Source of the DNA: a bacterium
Lineage (GTDB): Bacteria > Bacteroidota > Bacteroidia > NS11-12g > UBA9320
Assembly (NCBI GenBank): GCA_018223105.1
Contig: JAAEYY010000015.1
Span: forward strand, 1 to 42,128
Length of the DNA stretch: 42,128 nt
Direction of reading: 5' to 3'
The position numbers and the translations under genes were made by a program. The stretch's first letter is position 1. Every line of letters starts with the position of its first letter. The notes under the pieces were generated by a model. It worked only from the letters and a program-made list of their open reading frames with translations, ran no database searches and was not told where the DNA came from. Shown one piece after another: positions 16,377-25,374 of the stretch.

Positions 16377-16790
16377 TTACTTGTAGACGTTAAAGTTGTA
16401 GTTAAGTTCTTCCTGATTCTGAGCAAAATCACGCGCCTTAATAATAGCTCGCATATTTAAGGTATCGTTCTGTGGAAGAATATAGAAGGTATCTAAAGTG
16501 AACATACTGTCTTCCGTTTGGATCGCAATATTCATTAGATCACCGGCTACATTGGTTGGTTCTAGCACAAATTGCAAGTTCTCCAGAATGAAATCATCCT
16601 TATAAATCACCTTTACAGGAAAGGTATCCATAAAGCTGTAGTTGCTGTCTGCAACAGGGCTGATTACCTCTATTGTTGGTTTTGTATTGTCGATGACAGG
16701 TTCCGTATCCGGATTAGGGTCGTTGATTTCATCTTTACAAGCACCAAGGAGTAGTACAAGACTTAGTATTGTTATATTGAACAGTTTCAT
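16377..16790 (-). CDS. Lipoprotein with DUF4625-like beta domain
   Basis: 137 residues from the ATG at 16790; an upstream ATG at 16805 would add five residues before the signal. The signal ends in the lipobox LLLGACK. After an acidic Asp/Pro spacer there is an Ig-like stretch, KPTIEVISPVADSNYSFMDTFPVKVIYKDDF, resembling the DUF4625 group of Bacteroidota surface lipoproteins. It is followed without a gap by the porin gene, so the two may work together at the outer membrane. Confidence 0.75.
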   Translation of the reverse strand: MKLFNITILSLVLLLGACKDEINDPNPDTEPVIDNTKPTIEVISPVADSNYSFMDTFPVKVIYKDDFILENLQFVLEPTNVAGDLMNIAIQTEDSMFTLDTFYILPQNDTLNMRAIIKARDFAQNQEELNYNFNVYK

Positions 16791-16820
16791 CACTACAAAT
16801 AACATAAAATAAAGCGATAG

Positions 16821-16828
16821 TATCTTTG
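16821..16828 (+). promoter_or_regulatory. -7 promoter element for the FAD oxidoreductase gene
   Basis: TATCTTTG (TAnnTTTG). The ATG lies only 7 bases after it, so the transcript would be leaderless or nearly so. No good -33 is seen. Confidence 0.4.
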
Positions 16829-16834
16829 CACCTC

Positions 16835-17878
16835 ATGGGGGATAAGACCGATATTTTGATCATTGGAGGCGGACTGGCCGGTTGTATCCTGCACAACGAA
16901 CTTAGCGATAGAGGCTTTACTGTAGAGCTAATTGATAAGGCCAAAGAGAACAAATCGAGTAGAGTAGCGGCGGGTATCGTTAATCCGATTACCGGTAAGT
17001 ATTTCTCGTTAAGCTGGCGAAGCTCTGAGTTTTTTCCTGAACTTTCAAGCTATTATCAGAACATTGAAAAGAAATTAAGTTCCTCTTTTTTTCATGGATT
17101 GCCGCTATTGCGGATTTTAAATACCCCGGGAGATGAAAATACTTGGCTCAGTAAAAAGGTAAGGGAAGAGTATAAGGAGTTTATAGGTTCAAATGAATAT
17201 GATTTTCCGGTGGTTAAACAAGCTATTGCACTGCTCGAAATAGAACATAGCGGCTATCTGGATACTACTGTATTTATGGATGCATACCACCATCACTTGG
17301 CTGCGCAAGACTTGTATTTTGATCACGAATTCAATAGTGAATATCTGGAAGCAGACACAAAATCGTATCGAGGGAAAAGCTATGATCATATCATTTTTTG
17401 CGAAGGGTATAGAGCAACTTCCAATCCTTATTTTAACTATTTGCCTTTCCGACCTAATAAAGGCGAGCTTCTTGAGATTTACTCTGAAGAATTGCCGGAG
17501 GATGTAATCCTAAATGGATCTGTTTTTATTCTTCCCGTTGGGAATAAAAAATTTAAAGTAGGGGCAACCTATGATCATTTTGATCTCAGCGATTCTATTA
17601 CCGAAAAAAGAAAATCTGAGCTCATTCAACGATTTGAAAAAACGGTGTATGTCGATTATGAAGTGACAGATCATTGGTATGGGATACGTCCCGCAGTTTT
17701 GGATCGAAGACCTTTATTAGGCGAACATCCACAGCATAAAGGACTCTGGATTTTTAACGGGATGGGCAGCAAAGCAGCATCAATGGCGCCGGTGCTGGCA
17801 ACTGAACTGGTTAATTCCATCTTACATAATGCACCTTTGCATCCCGAAGCAGATATAATTCGTTACAAGCCGGCATGA
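16835..17878 (+). CDS. FAD-dependent oxidoreductase (DAO family)
   Basis: 347 residues from the ATG at 16835; a TTG three codons earlier is inside the promoter element. The N-terminus DILIIGGGLAGCILHNEL is the FAD-binding Rossmann loop, followed by VELIDKAKENKSSRVAAG. NPITGKYFSLSWR and the late YGIRPAVLDRRPLLGEHP and GMGSKAASMAP segments fit the DAO/glycine-oxidase-like family that oxidises amines. The substrate is not evident. Its last codons overlap the next gene in an ATGA, so the two are translated together. Confidence 0.9.
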   Translation: MGDKTDILIIGGGLAGCILHNELSDRGFTVELIDKAKENKSSRVAAGIVNPITGKYFSLSWRSSEFFPELSSYYQNIEKKLSSSFFHGLPLLRILNTPGDENTWLSKKVREEYKEFIGSNEYDFPVVKQAIALLEIEHSGYLDTTVFMDAYHHHLAAQDLYFDHEFNSEYLEADTKSYRGKSYDHIIFCEGYRATSNPYFNYLPFRPNKGELLEIYSEELPEDVILNGSVFILPVGNKKFKVGATYDHFDLSDSITEKRKSELIQRFEKTVYVDYEVTDHWYGIRPAVLDRRPLLGEHPQHKGLWIFNGMGSKAASMAPVLATELVNSILHNAPLHPEADIIRYKPA

Positions 17879-19608
17879 TAAGACATGTACTGAAATATTT
17901 CCTCTTTTTATTGGGCCTGTTTATCTGGTCGAGAGTGCTGTTTCTGATTGTAAATTCCGATCAGTTTTGGGTAGATTTATTCCGAATTCCGATCATCCAA
18001 TATCATGCATTGAAACTGGATTTATCGGTCATGGGATACTTTACCTTATTTCCTTTCATTGTTGCTGCAGTGGCTACGAAATTTGAGAACAGAAACTCAG
18101 ATGTACTCCGACTCTATGTTAAAATATTGGCTAGCCTGGTTTGGCTTGTTTTAATAATTGACCCCTTCTACTATAAATATTTTGGACTGAAAGTGAACCT
18201 GATGGCCATTCAATATGCGGATGATGCTGCTGGCTGGAGCAGTATCGCTTTTATGGATTACTTCTGGTTCTTTGTGTTTCTGATTTGGGGATTGCGAAAA
18301 ATCTATAGAAAATCGGAAGAGTTCAGATTTTTGCCAATTTCAGGCACCTGGATTGGGATAGTAATTGCCGGTGCATTTATTGTATACTCAGTACGAGGTG
18401 GTTTCGATAAATCTACCGTTGGAGTTTCTTCGGCATATTACAGCAATCGAGCGGAAATTAATGCTTGTGCAGTTAATCCTGTTTGGAATCTTGTGAGCTA
18501 TGAGATCAACCGAGATGCTATTCATGCAGTCGAAGAATTAGAGATACCTGAATTCAAGCTTGCATTTGATAAGGAATCAATAGATCCTGAAGAGTACCTA
18601 AGTGTAAACGATTCTACCAATGTGATTCTGGTTGTACTCGAGAGTGTGAATCTCAAAGGCAGCAAATGGATGAGCTCAGAAGTAAAAGCAATGCCTTTTA
18701 TTGAAAAACTTTCTGAAGAAAGCCTTAATTATAGTCATTGTTATGCCCATAGTTTTAGGTCGGACAAAGGATTGGCTGCACTTCTTCACGGTTTACCGGC
18801 AGTGAGTAGAGTTAATCCGGCAGACTTTCCCGAACTTCTGGGCGATAATCTGTTTTCTTCCTTCAACCAGAAGGGATACTCAAGTCAATTGGTGTATGGT
18901 GGCGACTTAAACTTTGCCAATATCAAGGTCTTGGCAAAGGATGCCAGAAGTTTAATTAGTTCAGAGGATTTTCAGCAAGGCGAACAAAACGCCTGGGGTT
19001 ATCACGATCCCTACATCTACGACAAAGCGCTGGAGCAGCAAAATGGGCTTCAAAAGCCATTCTTTCAAACGATCTACACCATAAGCGCCCATGAGCCATA
19101 TGATGTGCCAAAATACAATGAAGTAGATGATCCTTATTTAAATGCCGTTTCTTATACCGATCGAAGTCTAGAGGATTTTGTGCGAAACCTGAAAGCAAAT
19201 AATAAATGGGAGAATACCTTATTAATTGTGACTTCAGATCACGGTTCAGTGCAACCTAATCATGCGGCGGCCCCGGAAAGCGAGAATTACAGGATTCCAA
19301 TGCTGCTCACCGGAGGTGTAGTTAAAAAATATGAAACAATTGACCATGTTGTGAGTCAGCTTGATCTTGCCGGCACACTCAAAGTTCTCTTTAATCTCGA
19401 TCTAGACCCGGTATATGATGGGACTTTATTCCAACCCAAGGGCATGGCCTTTTATAATTATTACGATGGCTTAGCTTCTGTTACCAAAGTTTGCGAGCAG
19501 TGGTATGATTTGCCCTTGGAAAAGTATTTAAAAGGACCTTGCAATTCGCCCTATGAGAAACTCTTTTTCAAAGATGCTCATCGCGAGTTTTTTAGAATGA
19601 AAAACTAG
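17875..19608 (+). CDS. LtaS/sulfatase-family membrane phosphotransferase
   Basis: A 577-residue protein with about four to five membrane segments in the first 180 residues and an extracytoplasmic alkaline-phosphatase-fold domain after residue 240. Metal and catalytic positions are visible: E256 in VVLESVNLKG, S296 in SFRSDKGLAALLHG, and SDHG near residue 460. Relatives transfer glycerol phosphate or phosphoethanolamine from lipids to envelope polymers. The nucleophile is usually Thr (RTDKG) and is Ser here, which should still work in this fold but is unusual. It overlaps the FAD oxidoreductase by ATGA. At its end the TAG lies in a CTAG palindrome shared with the stop of the convergent gene. 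Confidence 0.88.
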   Translation: MIRHVLKYFLFLLGLFIWSRVLFLIVNSDQFWVDLFRIPIIQYHALKLDLSVMGYFTLFPFIVAAVATKFENRNSDVLRLYVKILASLVWLVLIIDPFYYKYFGLKVNLMAIQYADDAAGWSSIAFMDYFWFFVFLIWGLRKIYRKSEEFRFLPISGTWIGIVIAGAFIVYSVRGGFDKSTVGVSSAYYSNRAEINACAVNPVWNLVSYEINRDAIHAVEELEIPEFKLAFDKESIDPEEYLSVNDSTNVILVVLESVNLKGSKWMSSEVKAMPFIEKLSEESLNYSHCYAHSFRSDKGLAALLHGLPAVSRVNPADFPELLGDNLFSSFNQKGYSSQLVYGGDLNFANIKVLAKDARSLISSEDFQQGEQNAWGYHDPYIYDKALEQQNGLQKPFFQTIYTISAHEPYDVPKYNEVDDPYLNAVSYTDRSLEDFVRNLKANNKWENTLLIVTSDHGSVQPNHAAAPESENYRIPMLLTGGVVKKYETIDHVVSQLDLAGTLKVLFNLDLDPVYDGTLFQPKGMAFYNYYDGLASVTKVCEQWYDLPLEKYLKGPCNSPYEKLFFKDAHREFFRMKN

Positions 19609-21620
19609 TTCTTAGCGATTACAATTCTCTTCGCTACACCATTAACTCTAATAATGTAGAATCCGGAACTGTAAGCTTCAACATGAATAGTTTTGGTAGC
19701 TTCGCGAGTTTCAAATGAGTGCAAAACATGACCCTGTATGTCGCAGAACTCTACCAGTTTATGCTCATTGTCCGCGAAGCGCAGTTTTAAAACATCCTGA
19801 GCAGGGTTAGGATATACTGCAAATTCATAGTTCTTGCTTAGCTCAGGTACCGAAGCAGTTCTTTCAACTCCATCAATACTATTAAAAACACCTTCACTTA
19901 AATTGAAATAAGTGGCACTTGAAGTAATTTCCAAACGCTCGGTTCTAACCATGTAGTAGTTGGTTCCAAACTCAGGTGTGTAATGTGTGAAATTATTATT
20001 ACTCTCAGGAGTTTGGTTTAAAAGAATATAAGGTCCGGTTTCACTATCCGACCAATAAACATAGTAACCTGTGACGTCTGAAGCTTGAGAGTGGTCCCAG
20101 CTTAAATTCACTCTTGTTTTATCGTTGTTTAGTGTGATGTTTAAATTGCTTACCGGCTGAAACATGGAAGAACGTATGCTAGGATCTCCATTCAGTCCAA
20201 TATGAGCTTGATTTTGGAAGAAGCTCACACCATAATCATAGTTGTTGTTTTGAGAACGAAGAGCACAATCGCCCATGGTTTCACCCATAGCTAAAGTATG
20301 TGTTACCCATTTAGGTCTTCCACTCCAGATCCAGATTAAACCGTTATTTGGCGCAGCTAAACTAGCTCTACCAATATTGTTGGCGATATCAAAATCACCA
20401 AAGAAGGAACCAAACATATGGTTGAATACCGCCGGGCTATTTGTTTTAAACGAATCAGTTCTTCCCAATCCATTGCAACTGGTATATCCTCCGGCACCAC
20501 ATACATAATTAAATAAGTAATCTGTGCTTTTAGTACTGGTGAATAGGTCGGCTTCAATAATATTCGATGGACCCAATTGAGCAGAAAAATCTCTCCATGC
20601 ACCGGAAGCAAAACCTTCTTGTTGTCCCGCAAAATTGTCTTCTATCAAGGCCTTTCTTTCGGGAATTTTGATTGCATATTTATAGTCGTGCGACTTCTGA
20701 AGGTATCTTCTGGTAAGTTCTACTTCAGTTTCAGTAAAGGTGGGAAGATTACTTAAATCTACACGTCCAACTGCAACTTTTATACTATCCGGAAGTACGA
20801 TGTTGTCAAACTTTCCATCACCAATAAAGTTTTGGTTTGCTTCTCTTTTTCCTTTGGTCGAAGTTCCGGCATCGGTCCAGCCATTTCCAAAACTTCCGTA
20901 ATATGCATCAGCAGGCCATGCTCCACAATGTGAGTTAGGATCTGATGAACCGTGCCCATCAGGTGGAACCGTCCAGGTTGGGTCGTCACAGTACTGCCCC
21001 GAATAGGGAACCGGAATATGACCGAGTAAAAATACGGCATCCAGCCCTGCGTCAGAATTGTATTGATCTTCAATGATTTGTTTTACTGATTCTACAGAAT
21101 CTTCATCACTAATCTTTACTAAATTCACATTCCAGCCATCACCAATAAGGTCCATTTGTAATTGCTTTACTTCTGTATCCAGAGAGTCCATGATTAAAGA
21201 ACTCACCAGAACCATCATTTCACCTCTTTGGTGAACAGTTTCTAACTCTATTCCTGCAGCAATATAACTGAAACTCGAGAGCAATGCTCCGTTTCCAAAA
21301 GGTTCAACTTCGTCGTTGGTTCGAATAATGGCATATTCGTATACCTTGTTTTTTTCAACATTATTGTCGGTGTATTCAGAAGCTGTTGAAGCTAAACTCT
21401 GAATTGGGCTGCCCCAATTATCGGATCCAAGTGCTCTTCTGTAAATATTGTAAGCGCTATCCTTGGTTTCATTTTCCCAATGTAAGGTAATGCTCGGAGT
21501 ACCTGAGTTTATAGTGGCATAGCCTTCAACTGATCGCTTTTTTGAAAAGCTTTGTGCCTGAGCAACAGTGGAAAAAAGAAAAAAGAAAACAAATAGAATC
21601 GTAGTAGTATTATTTTTCAT
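19605..21620 (-). CDS. Secreted T9SS cargo with C25-like domain and FN3 modules
   Basis: 671 residues from the ATG at 21620; a TTG three codons upstream is less likely. The signal peptide (FVFFFLFSTVAQA) is followed by an FN3-like module (about 30-110) and a large domain with caspase-like gingipain character: DAVFLLGHIPVPYSG, then KVAVGRVDLSNLP, then LIWIWSGRP and GDPSIRSS. A second FN3 module (LNITLNNDKTRVNLSWD) comes next, and the protein ends in a type A sorting domain (YPNPAQDVLKLRF near the start, RIVIAKN at the end). In C25 peptidases the catalytic His and Cys sit in GHG and TxC motifs. Here the equivalent places look like CGAGG and GSFFGDFD, so it may be inactive. Export is by T9SS. 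Confidence 0.82.
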   Translation of the reverse strand: MKNNTTTILFVFFFLFSTVAQAQSFSKKRSVEGYATINSGTPSITLHWENETKDSAYNIYRRALGSDNWGSPIQSLASTASEYTDNNVEKNKVYEYAIIRTNDEVEPFGNGALLSSFSYIAAGIELETVHQRGEMMVLVSSLIMDSLDTEVKQLQMDLIGDGWNVNLVKISDEDSVESVKQIIEDQYNSDAGLDAVFLLGHIPVPYSGQYCDDPTWTVPPDGHGSSDPNSHCGAWPADAYYGSFGNGWTDAGTSTKGKREANQNFIGDGKFDNIVLPDSIKVAVGRVDLSNLPTFTETEVELTRRYLQKSHDYKYAIKIPERKALIEDNFAGQQEGFASGAWRDFSAQLGPSNIIEADLFTSTKSTDYLFNYVCGAGGYTSCNGLGRTDSFKTNSPAVFNHMFGSFFGDFDIANNIGRASLAAPNNGLIWIWSGRPKWVTHTLAMGETMGDCALRSQNNNYDYGVSFFQNQAHIGLNGDPSIRSSMFQPVSNLNITLNNDKTRVNLSWDHSQASDVTGYYVYWSDSETGPYILLNQTPESNNNFTHYTPEFGTNYYMVRTERLEITSSATYFNLSEGVFNSIDGVERTASVPELSKNYEFAVYPNPAQDVLKLRFADNEHKLVEFCDIQGHVLHSFETREATKTIHVEAYSSGFYIIRVNGVAKRIVIAKN

Positions 21621-21636
21621 ATAACTCAAAGTTTAT

Positions 21637-21650
21637 ATTCGTTCACGAAT
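21637..21650. promoter_or_regulatory. Inverted repeat between the two divergent T9SS cargo genes
   Basis: ATTCG-TTCA-CGAAT, a perfect 5-bp inverted repeat centred in the 39-base gap between the start codons at 21620 and 21660. Its location would let one factor affect both genes, but no regulator is known and chance is possible. Confidence 0.3.
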
Positions 21651-21659
21651 TTAGTGAAA

Positions 21660-24041
21660 ATGAAATTTATCAATATCCTGTTTTTGTCCTTTCTCTCGCT
21701 GGCATGTATTCAAAATAGTACTGCCCAATCTTTTGATGAATACCTTAGCTATCAGTGTACTCATGCAACTCATAATACATTAGACCCAAGAGCAGATACA
21801 TTTGATGTACTGAAGTATTTAATAGTTGCTGATTTTACTCCTTACCCCACAGCATATTCATTCAGTGCATTGACCACCCTTGAAATTAAATTGCTGGAAG
21901 ACGCTTCTGTACTTAGCCTGGATTTACTGGGTTTACCTGTTGATTCGGTGACTGTAAATGGGGTGAAGAAGAACCATACGTATTCCAGTCCAAGTCTCAA
22001 TATCCCATTAGATAATGCTAAAAAAGACGACGTAATTGAAGTGGTTGTGGCCTACAAAGGAAATCCACAAAAAGACCCAACCTGGGGCGGGTTTTATTTC
22101 ACGAAAGAATATGCATTCAATATGGGAGTGGGCTTTGCTTCCAATCCACATAACTTCGGAAGAGTTTGGTTTCCATGCTTGGATAACTTTACTGACAAAG
22201 CATTATACGAGTTTAAGGTAACGGTGAATGATCCGCTAAAAGCCTATTGTAACGGACTTTTACAGTCTGTAACAGACCATCAAAATGGAACTCATACTTT
22301 TCACTGGAAATTAGATCAACCCATCGCAACCTATTTAGCCTCAGTGGCTATTTCGGATTACGAAGAACTTCGATATAATGTAGATGGTATACCGGTAAAA
22401 ATTGCTGCTGCTGCATCTGATACTGCTAATGTGAGATCCAGTTTTGAGAACCTTCCACTCTGTATTCAAAGTTTTGTAGCATCTTACGGAACACACAGGT
22501 TTGATAGAATAGGATATTGCTTAGTTCCATTTAACTCCGGAGCTATGGAACACGCCACCAATATCGCCTATCCAATTAACGCCGTGGCGAATGGTTCTAA
22601 AGATCAGGAAAGACTTTATGCTCACGAACTTGCACATCACTGGTGGGGCGATAATACCACCTGCGAAACTCAAGAGGACATGTGGCTTAATGAGGGCTGG
22701 GCAAACTATTCAGAATACCTGTTTGCAGAGGCAGTGTATGGCAAGGAAGAATATTTGAAAAGAATAAAGGCAAACCATTTAAATGTTCTCCAATTTGCTC
22801 ATACTCCGCTGCGAGATGGAGAAGCACTTCCTGTAAGCGGCATTGGACATGCCCATACTTATGGAATGCATGTGTATCAAAAAGGGGGAGATATGGTGCA
22901 CACTCTGAGAGGAATAATGGGTGATGATGCATTTTTTGATGCCTGTGAAGATTTTCAAGAGCAATTTAAATTTCAGAACGTGAGTACTGAAGATTTAAAG
23001 AAAGTATTTGAAACTCATACATCATATGATTTAGACCCATTCTTTGATCAATGGATTAAGACCAGAGGTTTCTGTCATAATTATATTTTTTCTGCGGATG
23101 GAAGTAAAGGACAGTACAGCGTTAGAATTAAACAAGATCAGCGCTTTAACGAAATTGAGTATCAGGGAATCCCATATACACTACGAGCTTATGCCGATGA
23201 TTTTAGGTTCTACGACACTGTGATTGTAGTAGGAGGAAACGATAATACGTACAATGTTAATGTTCCTTTTGCTCCTTCATTTTGGGTCTTAGATCCCGAG
23301 GAAAGAATTTCGGATGCAGTAACCGAGAATATGATGGAAATTGAGTCGAGTGGGACCTATAATCTAGGTGATGCATTTGGAGAAATTGAAGTTCATAGCC
23401 TTGATACAGATGCACTGGTTCGATTAGAACATCACTGGGTGCAGCCGGATCACTATTATATGGATATCCCAAATCTTGCACTGCATACTCAGAGATACTG
23501 GACATTTGACGGTTTATGGACCAATGGCTTTAATGCCGATTTAATTCTAGAATACAATGGATTGGCAAATGTGTATTTAGATAATGAGTTGATCAGAATC
23601 ACAGAAGACTCTTTGGTTTTGATGTATAGACCTAATGCCTGGAGCTTATGGCAAATTGCCGATAATTATACCAAGAACATGGGCTCTAAGTTTGATCGAA
23701 GGGGAAGTATAACCGTGGAAAATGCGGCAAAAGGTCAATATGCGCTTGCCATGTACGACCAAGATTTAATCAATGGAATTAATAATTTAGAGAATGGATT
23801 AACCTTTGATTTACTTCCTAACCCCGCTTCGGATTTTATCGAAATTACTTTTGATATCAAGCCCGGACCATTTTTATTGGAAATTACAGATCGATTTGGT
23901 CGAGTTGTCTTTGCTCAACAATTTATTGGCAATGAGCGTAAATACAGAGTAGACCTCACTGCCGTGGGTTCCGGAGTGTATTATGTAGGTCTTTCTCAAG
24001 ATTTAAACTCCTACGAACCCAAAAGGCTGGTTGTAAAGTAA
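21660..24041 (+). CDS. M1-family zinc metallopeptidase with T9SS sorting domain
   Basis: 793 residues from the ATG at 21660 (a GTG two codons earlier is less likely). The signal peptide ends at QNSTAQ. Peptidase M1 hallmarks: the exopeptidase-type GAMEH (294-298; GAMEN is usual), HELAHHWWGD (HExxH 322-326) and NEGWANYSEY with E345 exactly 19 residues after the second His. It should therefore cleave N-terminal residues from peptides using zinc. After a long beta-rich region it ends in a type A sorting domain (LLPNPASDFIEITF, GSGVYYVGL, RLVVK), marking export by T9SS and surface anchoring or release. GAMEH instead of GAMEN could alter N-terminus recognition. Confidence 0.92.
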   Translation: MKFINILFLSFLSLACIQNSTAQSFDEYLSYQCTHATHNTLDPRADTFDVLKYLIVADFTPYPTAYSFSALTTLEIKLLEDASVLSLDLLGLPVDSVTVNGVKKNHTYSSPSLNIPLDNAKKDDVIEVVVAYKGNPQKDPTWGGFYFTKEYAFNMGVGFASNPHNFGRVWFPCLDNFTDKALYEFKVTVNDPLKAYCNGLLQSVTDHQNGTHTFHWKLDQPIATYLASVAISDYEELRYNVDGIPVKIAAAASDTANVRSSFENLPLCIQSFVASYGTHRFDRIGYCLVPFNSGAMEHATNIAYPINAVANGSKDQERLYAHELAHHWWGDNTTCETQEDMWLNEGWANYSEYLFAEAVYGKEEYLKRIKANHLNVLQFAHTPLRDGEALPVSGIGHAHTYGMHVYQKGGDMVHTLRGIMGDDAFFDACEDFQEQFKFQNVSTEDLKKVFETHTSYDLDPFFDQWIKTRGFCHNYIFSADGSKGQYSVRIKQDQRFNEIEYQGIPYTLRAYADDFRFYDTVIVVGGNDNTYNVNVPFAPSFWVLDPEERISDAVTENMMEIESSGTYNLGDAFGEIEVHSLDTDALVRLEHHWVQPDHYYMDIPNLALHTQRYWTFDGLWTNGFNADLILEYNGLANVYLDNELIRITEDSLVLMYRPNAWSLWQIADNYTKNMGSKFDRRGSITVENAAKGQYALAMYDQDLINGINNLENGLTFDLLPNPASDFIEITFDIKPGPFLLEITDRFGRVVFAQQFIGNERKYRVDLTAVGSGVYYVGLSQDLNSYEPKRLVVK

Positions 24042-24042
24042 T

Positions 24043-24636
24043 TTAGATTTGAGCTTCAATCCAGGTTTGGATTTCTTCAATCCCGGCTTTGGTTTTACTC
24101 GATGTTTGGAACATTAAAGGCATATCATCCCAAGCTTGAGAGAGCTCCATTTGAAAGTCATTAATGTTTTTCTCTGTTTGCTTTGCTTTCTTTTTATCCG
24201 TTTTGGTGAAGATAAGCGCTATAGGAACTCGGTGGAATCCACACCAATTAACGAAGTCCATATCGATTTGCTGAGGTGGAATAGCGGCATCAATTAAAAT
24301 AAATAGAACAAAAAGATGTTCACTTTTCAAGATGTAATCACTGATCAAACCTTCGAAAACCTCTCTTTTTTTCTTACTAACTTTAGCATATCCATAGCCG
24401 GGTAAATCAACCAAAAAAAGCTGATCATCCACTCTGAAAAAGTTGAGTAACTGAGTCTTTCCGGGCACTGAAGATGTTTTGGCCAGATCTTTTCTTTCGG
24501 TTATAGCATTAATCAAAGATGATTTCCCAACATTAGATCTTCCAATAAAAGCAAACTGTGGTACTGCTTTATTTGTTATCTCTTCAGTATTACTGTAACT
24601 CTTAGTAAATTTTGCCTTGTTGAATTGCAATGGCAT
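24043..24636 (-). CDS. engB: Ribosome biogenesis GTP-binding protein EngB/YsxC
   Basis: A 197-residue GTPase needed for late large-subunit assembly in well-studied bacteria. It shows G1 GRSNVGKSSLINAI (residues 32-45), the G2 region SVPGKTQ, G3 DLPGYGYAKVS (77-87), G4 TKTDKKK and G5-like SSKT. The length fits the family. It is convergent with the M1 peptidase (1-base gap between stops) and divergent from ubiE, whose promoter overlaps its start codon. Confidence 0.96.
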   Translation of the reverse strand: MPLQFNKAKFTKSYSNTEEITNKAVPQFAFIGRSNVGKSSLINAITERKDLAKTSSVPGKTQLLNFFRVDDQLFLVDLPGYGYAKVSKKKREVFEGLISDYILKSEHLFVLFILIDAAIPPQQIDMDFVNWCGFHRVPIALIFTKTDKKKAKQTEKNINDFQMELSQAWDDMPLMFQTSSKTKAGIEEIQTWIEAQI

Positions 24637-24641
24637 ATTTG
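24610..24641 (+). promoter_or_regulatory. Promoter of the ubiE-porT-tgt operon
   Basis: TTTTG at 24610-24614, a 19-base spacer, and CATATTTG at 24634-24641 (one mismatch to TAnnTTTG). The predicted start is near 24646, giving a leader of about 9 bases before the ATG at 24655. It overlaps the engB start codon on the other strand. Confidence 0.5.
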
Positions 24642-24654
24642 CAGACTTTTAAAA

Positions 24655-25374
24655 ATGGAGCACAAAGTTAAGCCATATACCGCTACCGGTTCGAAAAAAG
24701 AACAAGTAGAAAAAATGTTCGACAATATCGCACATCGATATGATTTTTTGAACCGATTCCTTTCCTTCGGAATAGATAAGTCGTGGAGGAAGAAGGCGAT
24801 AAAGCTACTTTCTGCTTATAAGCCCAAACGAATTCTGGATGTTGCCACGGGAACAGCCGATTTTGCTATTGCCACCTTGAAGTTGAAACCCGAAGAGGTA
24901 ATTGGGGTTGATATTTCAGAACAGATGCTGGCAAAGGGCCGTGAAAAGCTAAAAGAAGAGGGGATAAAGAATATCAGACTCCAAAGAGGAGATAGCGAAG
25001 AACTGCAGTTTGAAGATGGCAGTTTTGATGCTGTTATTGTGGCTTTTGGTGTTCGAAATTTTGAGAATTTGGAGCAAGGCTTGAGTGAAATGAACCGAAT
25101 TCTTAAACCGGGTGGTGTAGCTATGATACTTGAATTCTCTAAGCCCAGAGGCTTCTTTGGAATTCTGTTTAAAATCTATTCAAGTGTAATTGTACCTTTG
25201 TGGGGTAAAATTTTCTCGGGGGATAGTTCGGCATATACTTACCTACCCGAATCCGTTAAAGCCTTTCCCGAAGGAGAAGATTTTAAAGCGATACTGAACA
25301 AATGCAAATACCAGAACGTGAAAGATCATCGTTTAACCTTTGGAATATGTTCGATTTATATCGGAGAAAAATAA
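24655..25374 (+). CDS. ubiE: Demethylmenaquinone/ubiquinone C-methyltransferase
   Basis: A SAM-dependent methyltransferase that adds the last methyl group in menaquinone synthesis (also called MenG). 239 residues from the ATG at 24655; an in-frame TTG at 24625 overlaps engB and the promoter and is rejected. Family signatures: MFDNIAHRYDFLNRFLSFGIDKSWR, the SAM loop ILDVATGTADFAIA, and later AFGVRNFENLEQGLSEMNRILKPGG. As this phylum typically uses menaquinone, that is the likely substrate. porT begins inside its last 28 bases, so the two are cotranscribed. Confidence 0.95.
   Translation: MEHKVKPYTATGSKKEQVEKMFDNIAHRYDFLNRFLSFGIDKSWRKKAIKLLSAYKPKRILDVATGTADFAIATLKLKPEEVIGVDISEQMLAKGREKLKEEGIKNIRLQRGDSEELQFEDGSFDAVIVAFGVRNFENLEQGLSEMNRILKPGGVAMILEFSKPRGFFGILFKIYSSVIVPLWGKIFSGDSSAYTYLPESVKAFPEGEDFKAILNKCKYQNVKDHRLTFGICSIYIGEK

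Noticed and set aside
20780..21073. 97-codon minus-strand frame
   Set aside because: Alternative frame inside the C25-like cargo gene, without signal or domain.
24625..24654. Ten-residue upstream extension of ubiE from TTG
   Set aside because: Overlaps the engB start and the predicted promoter; the ATG at 24655 fits the family.
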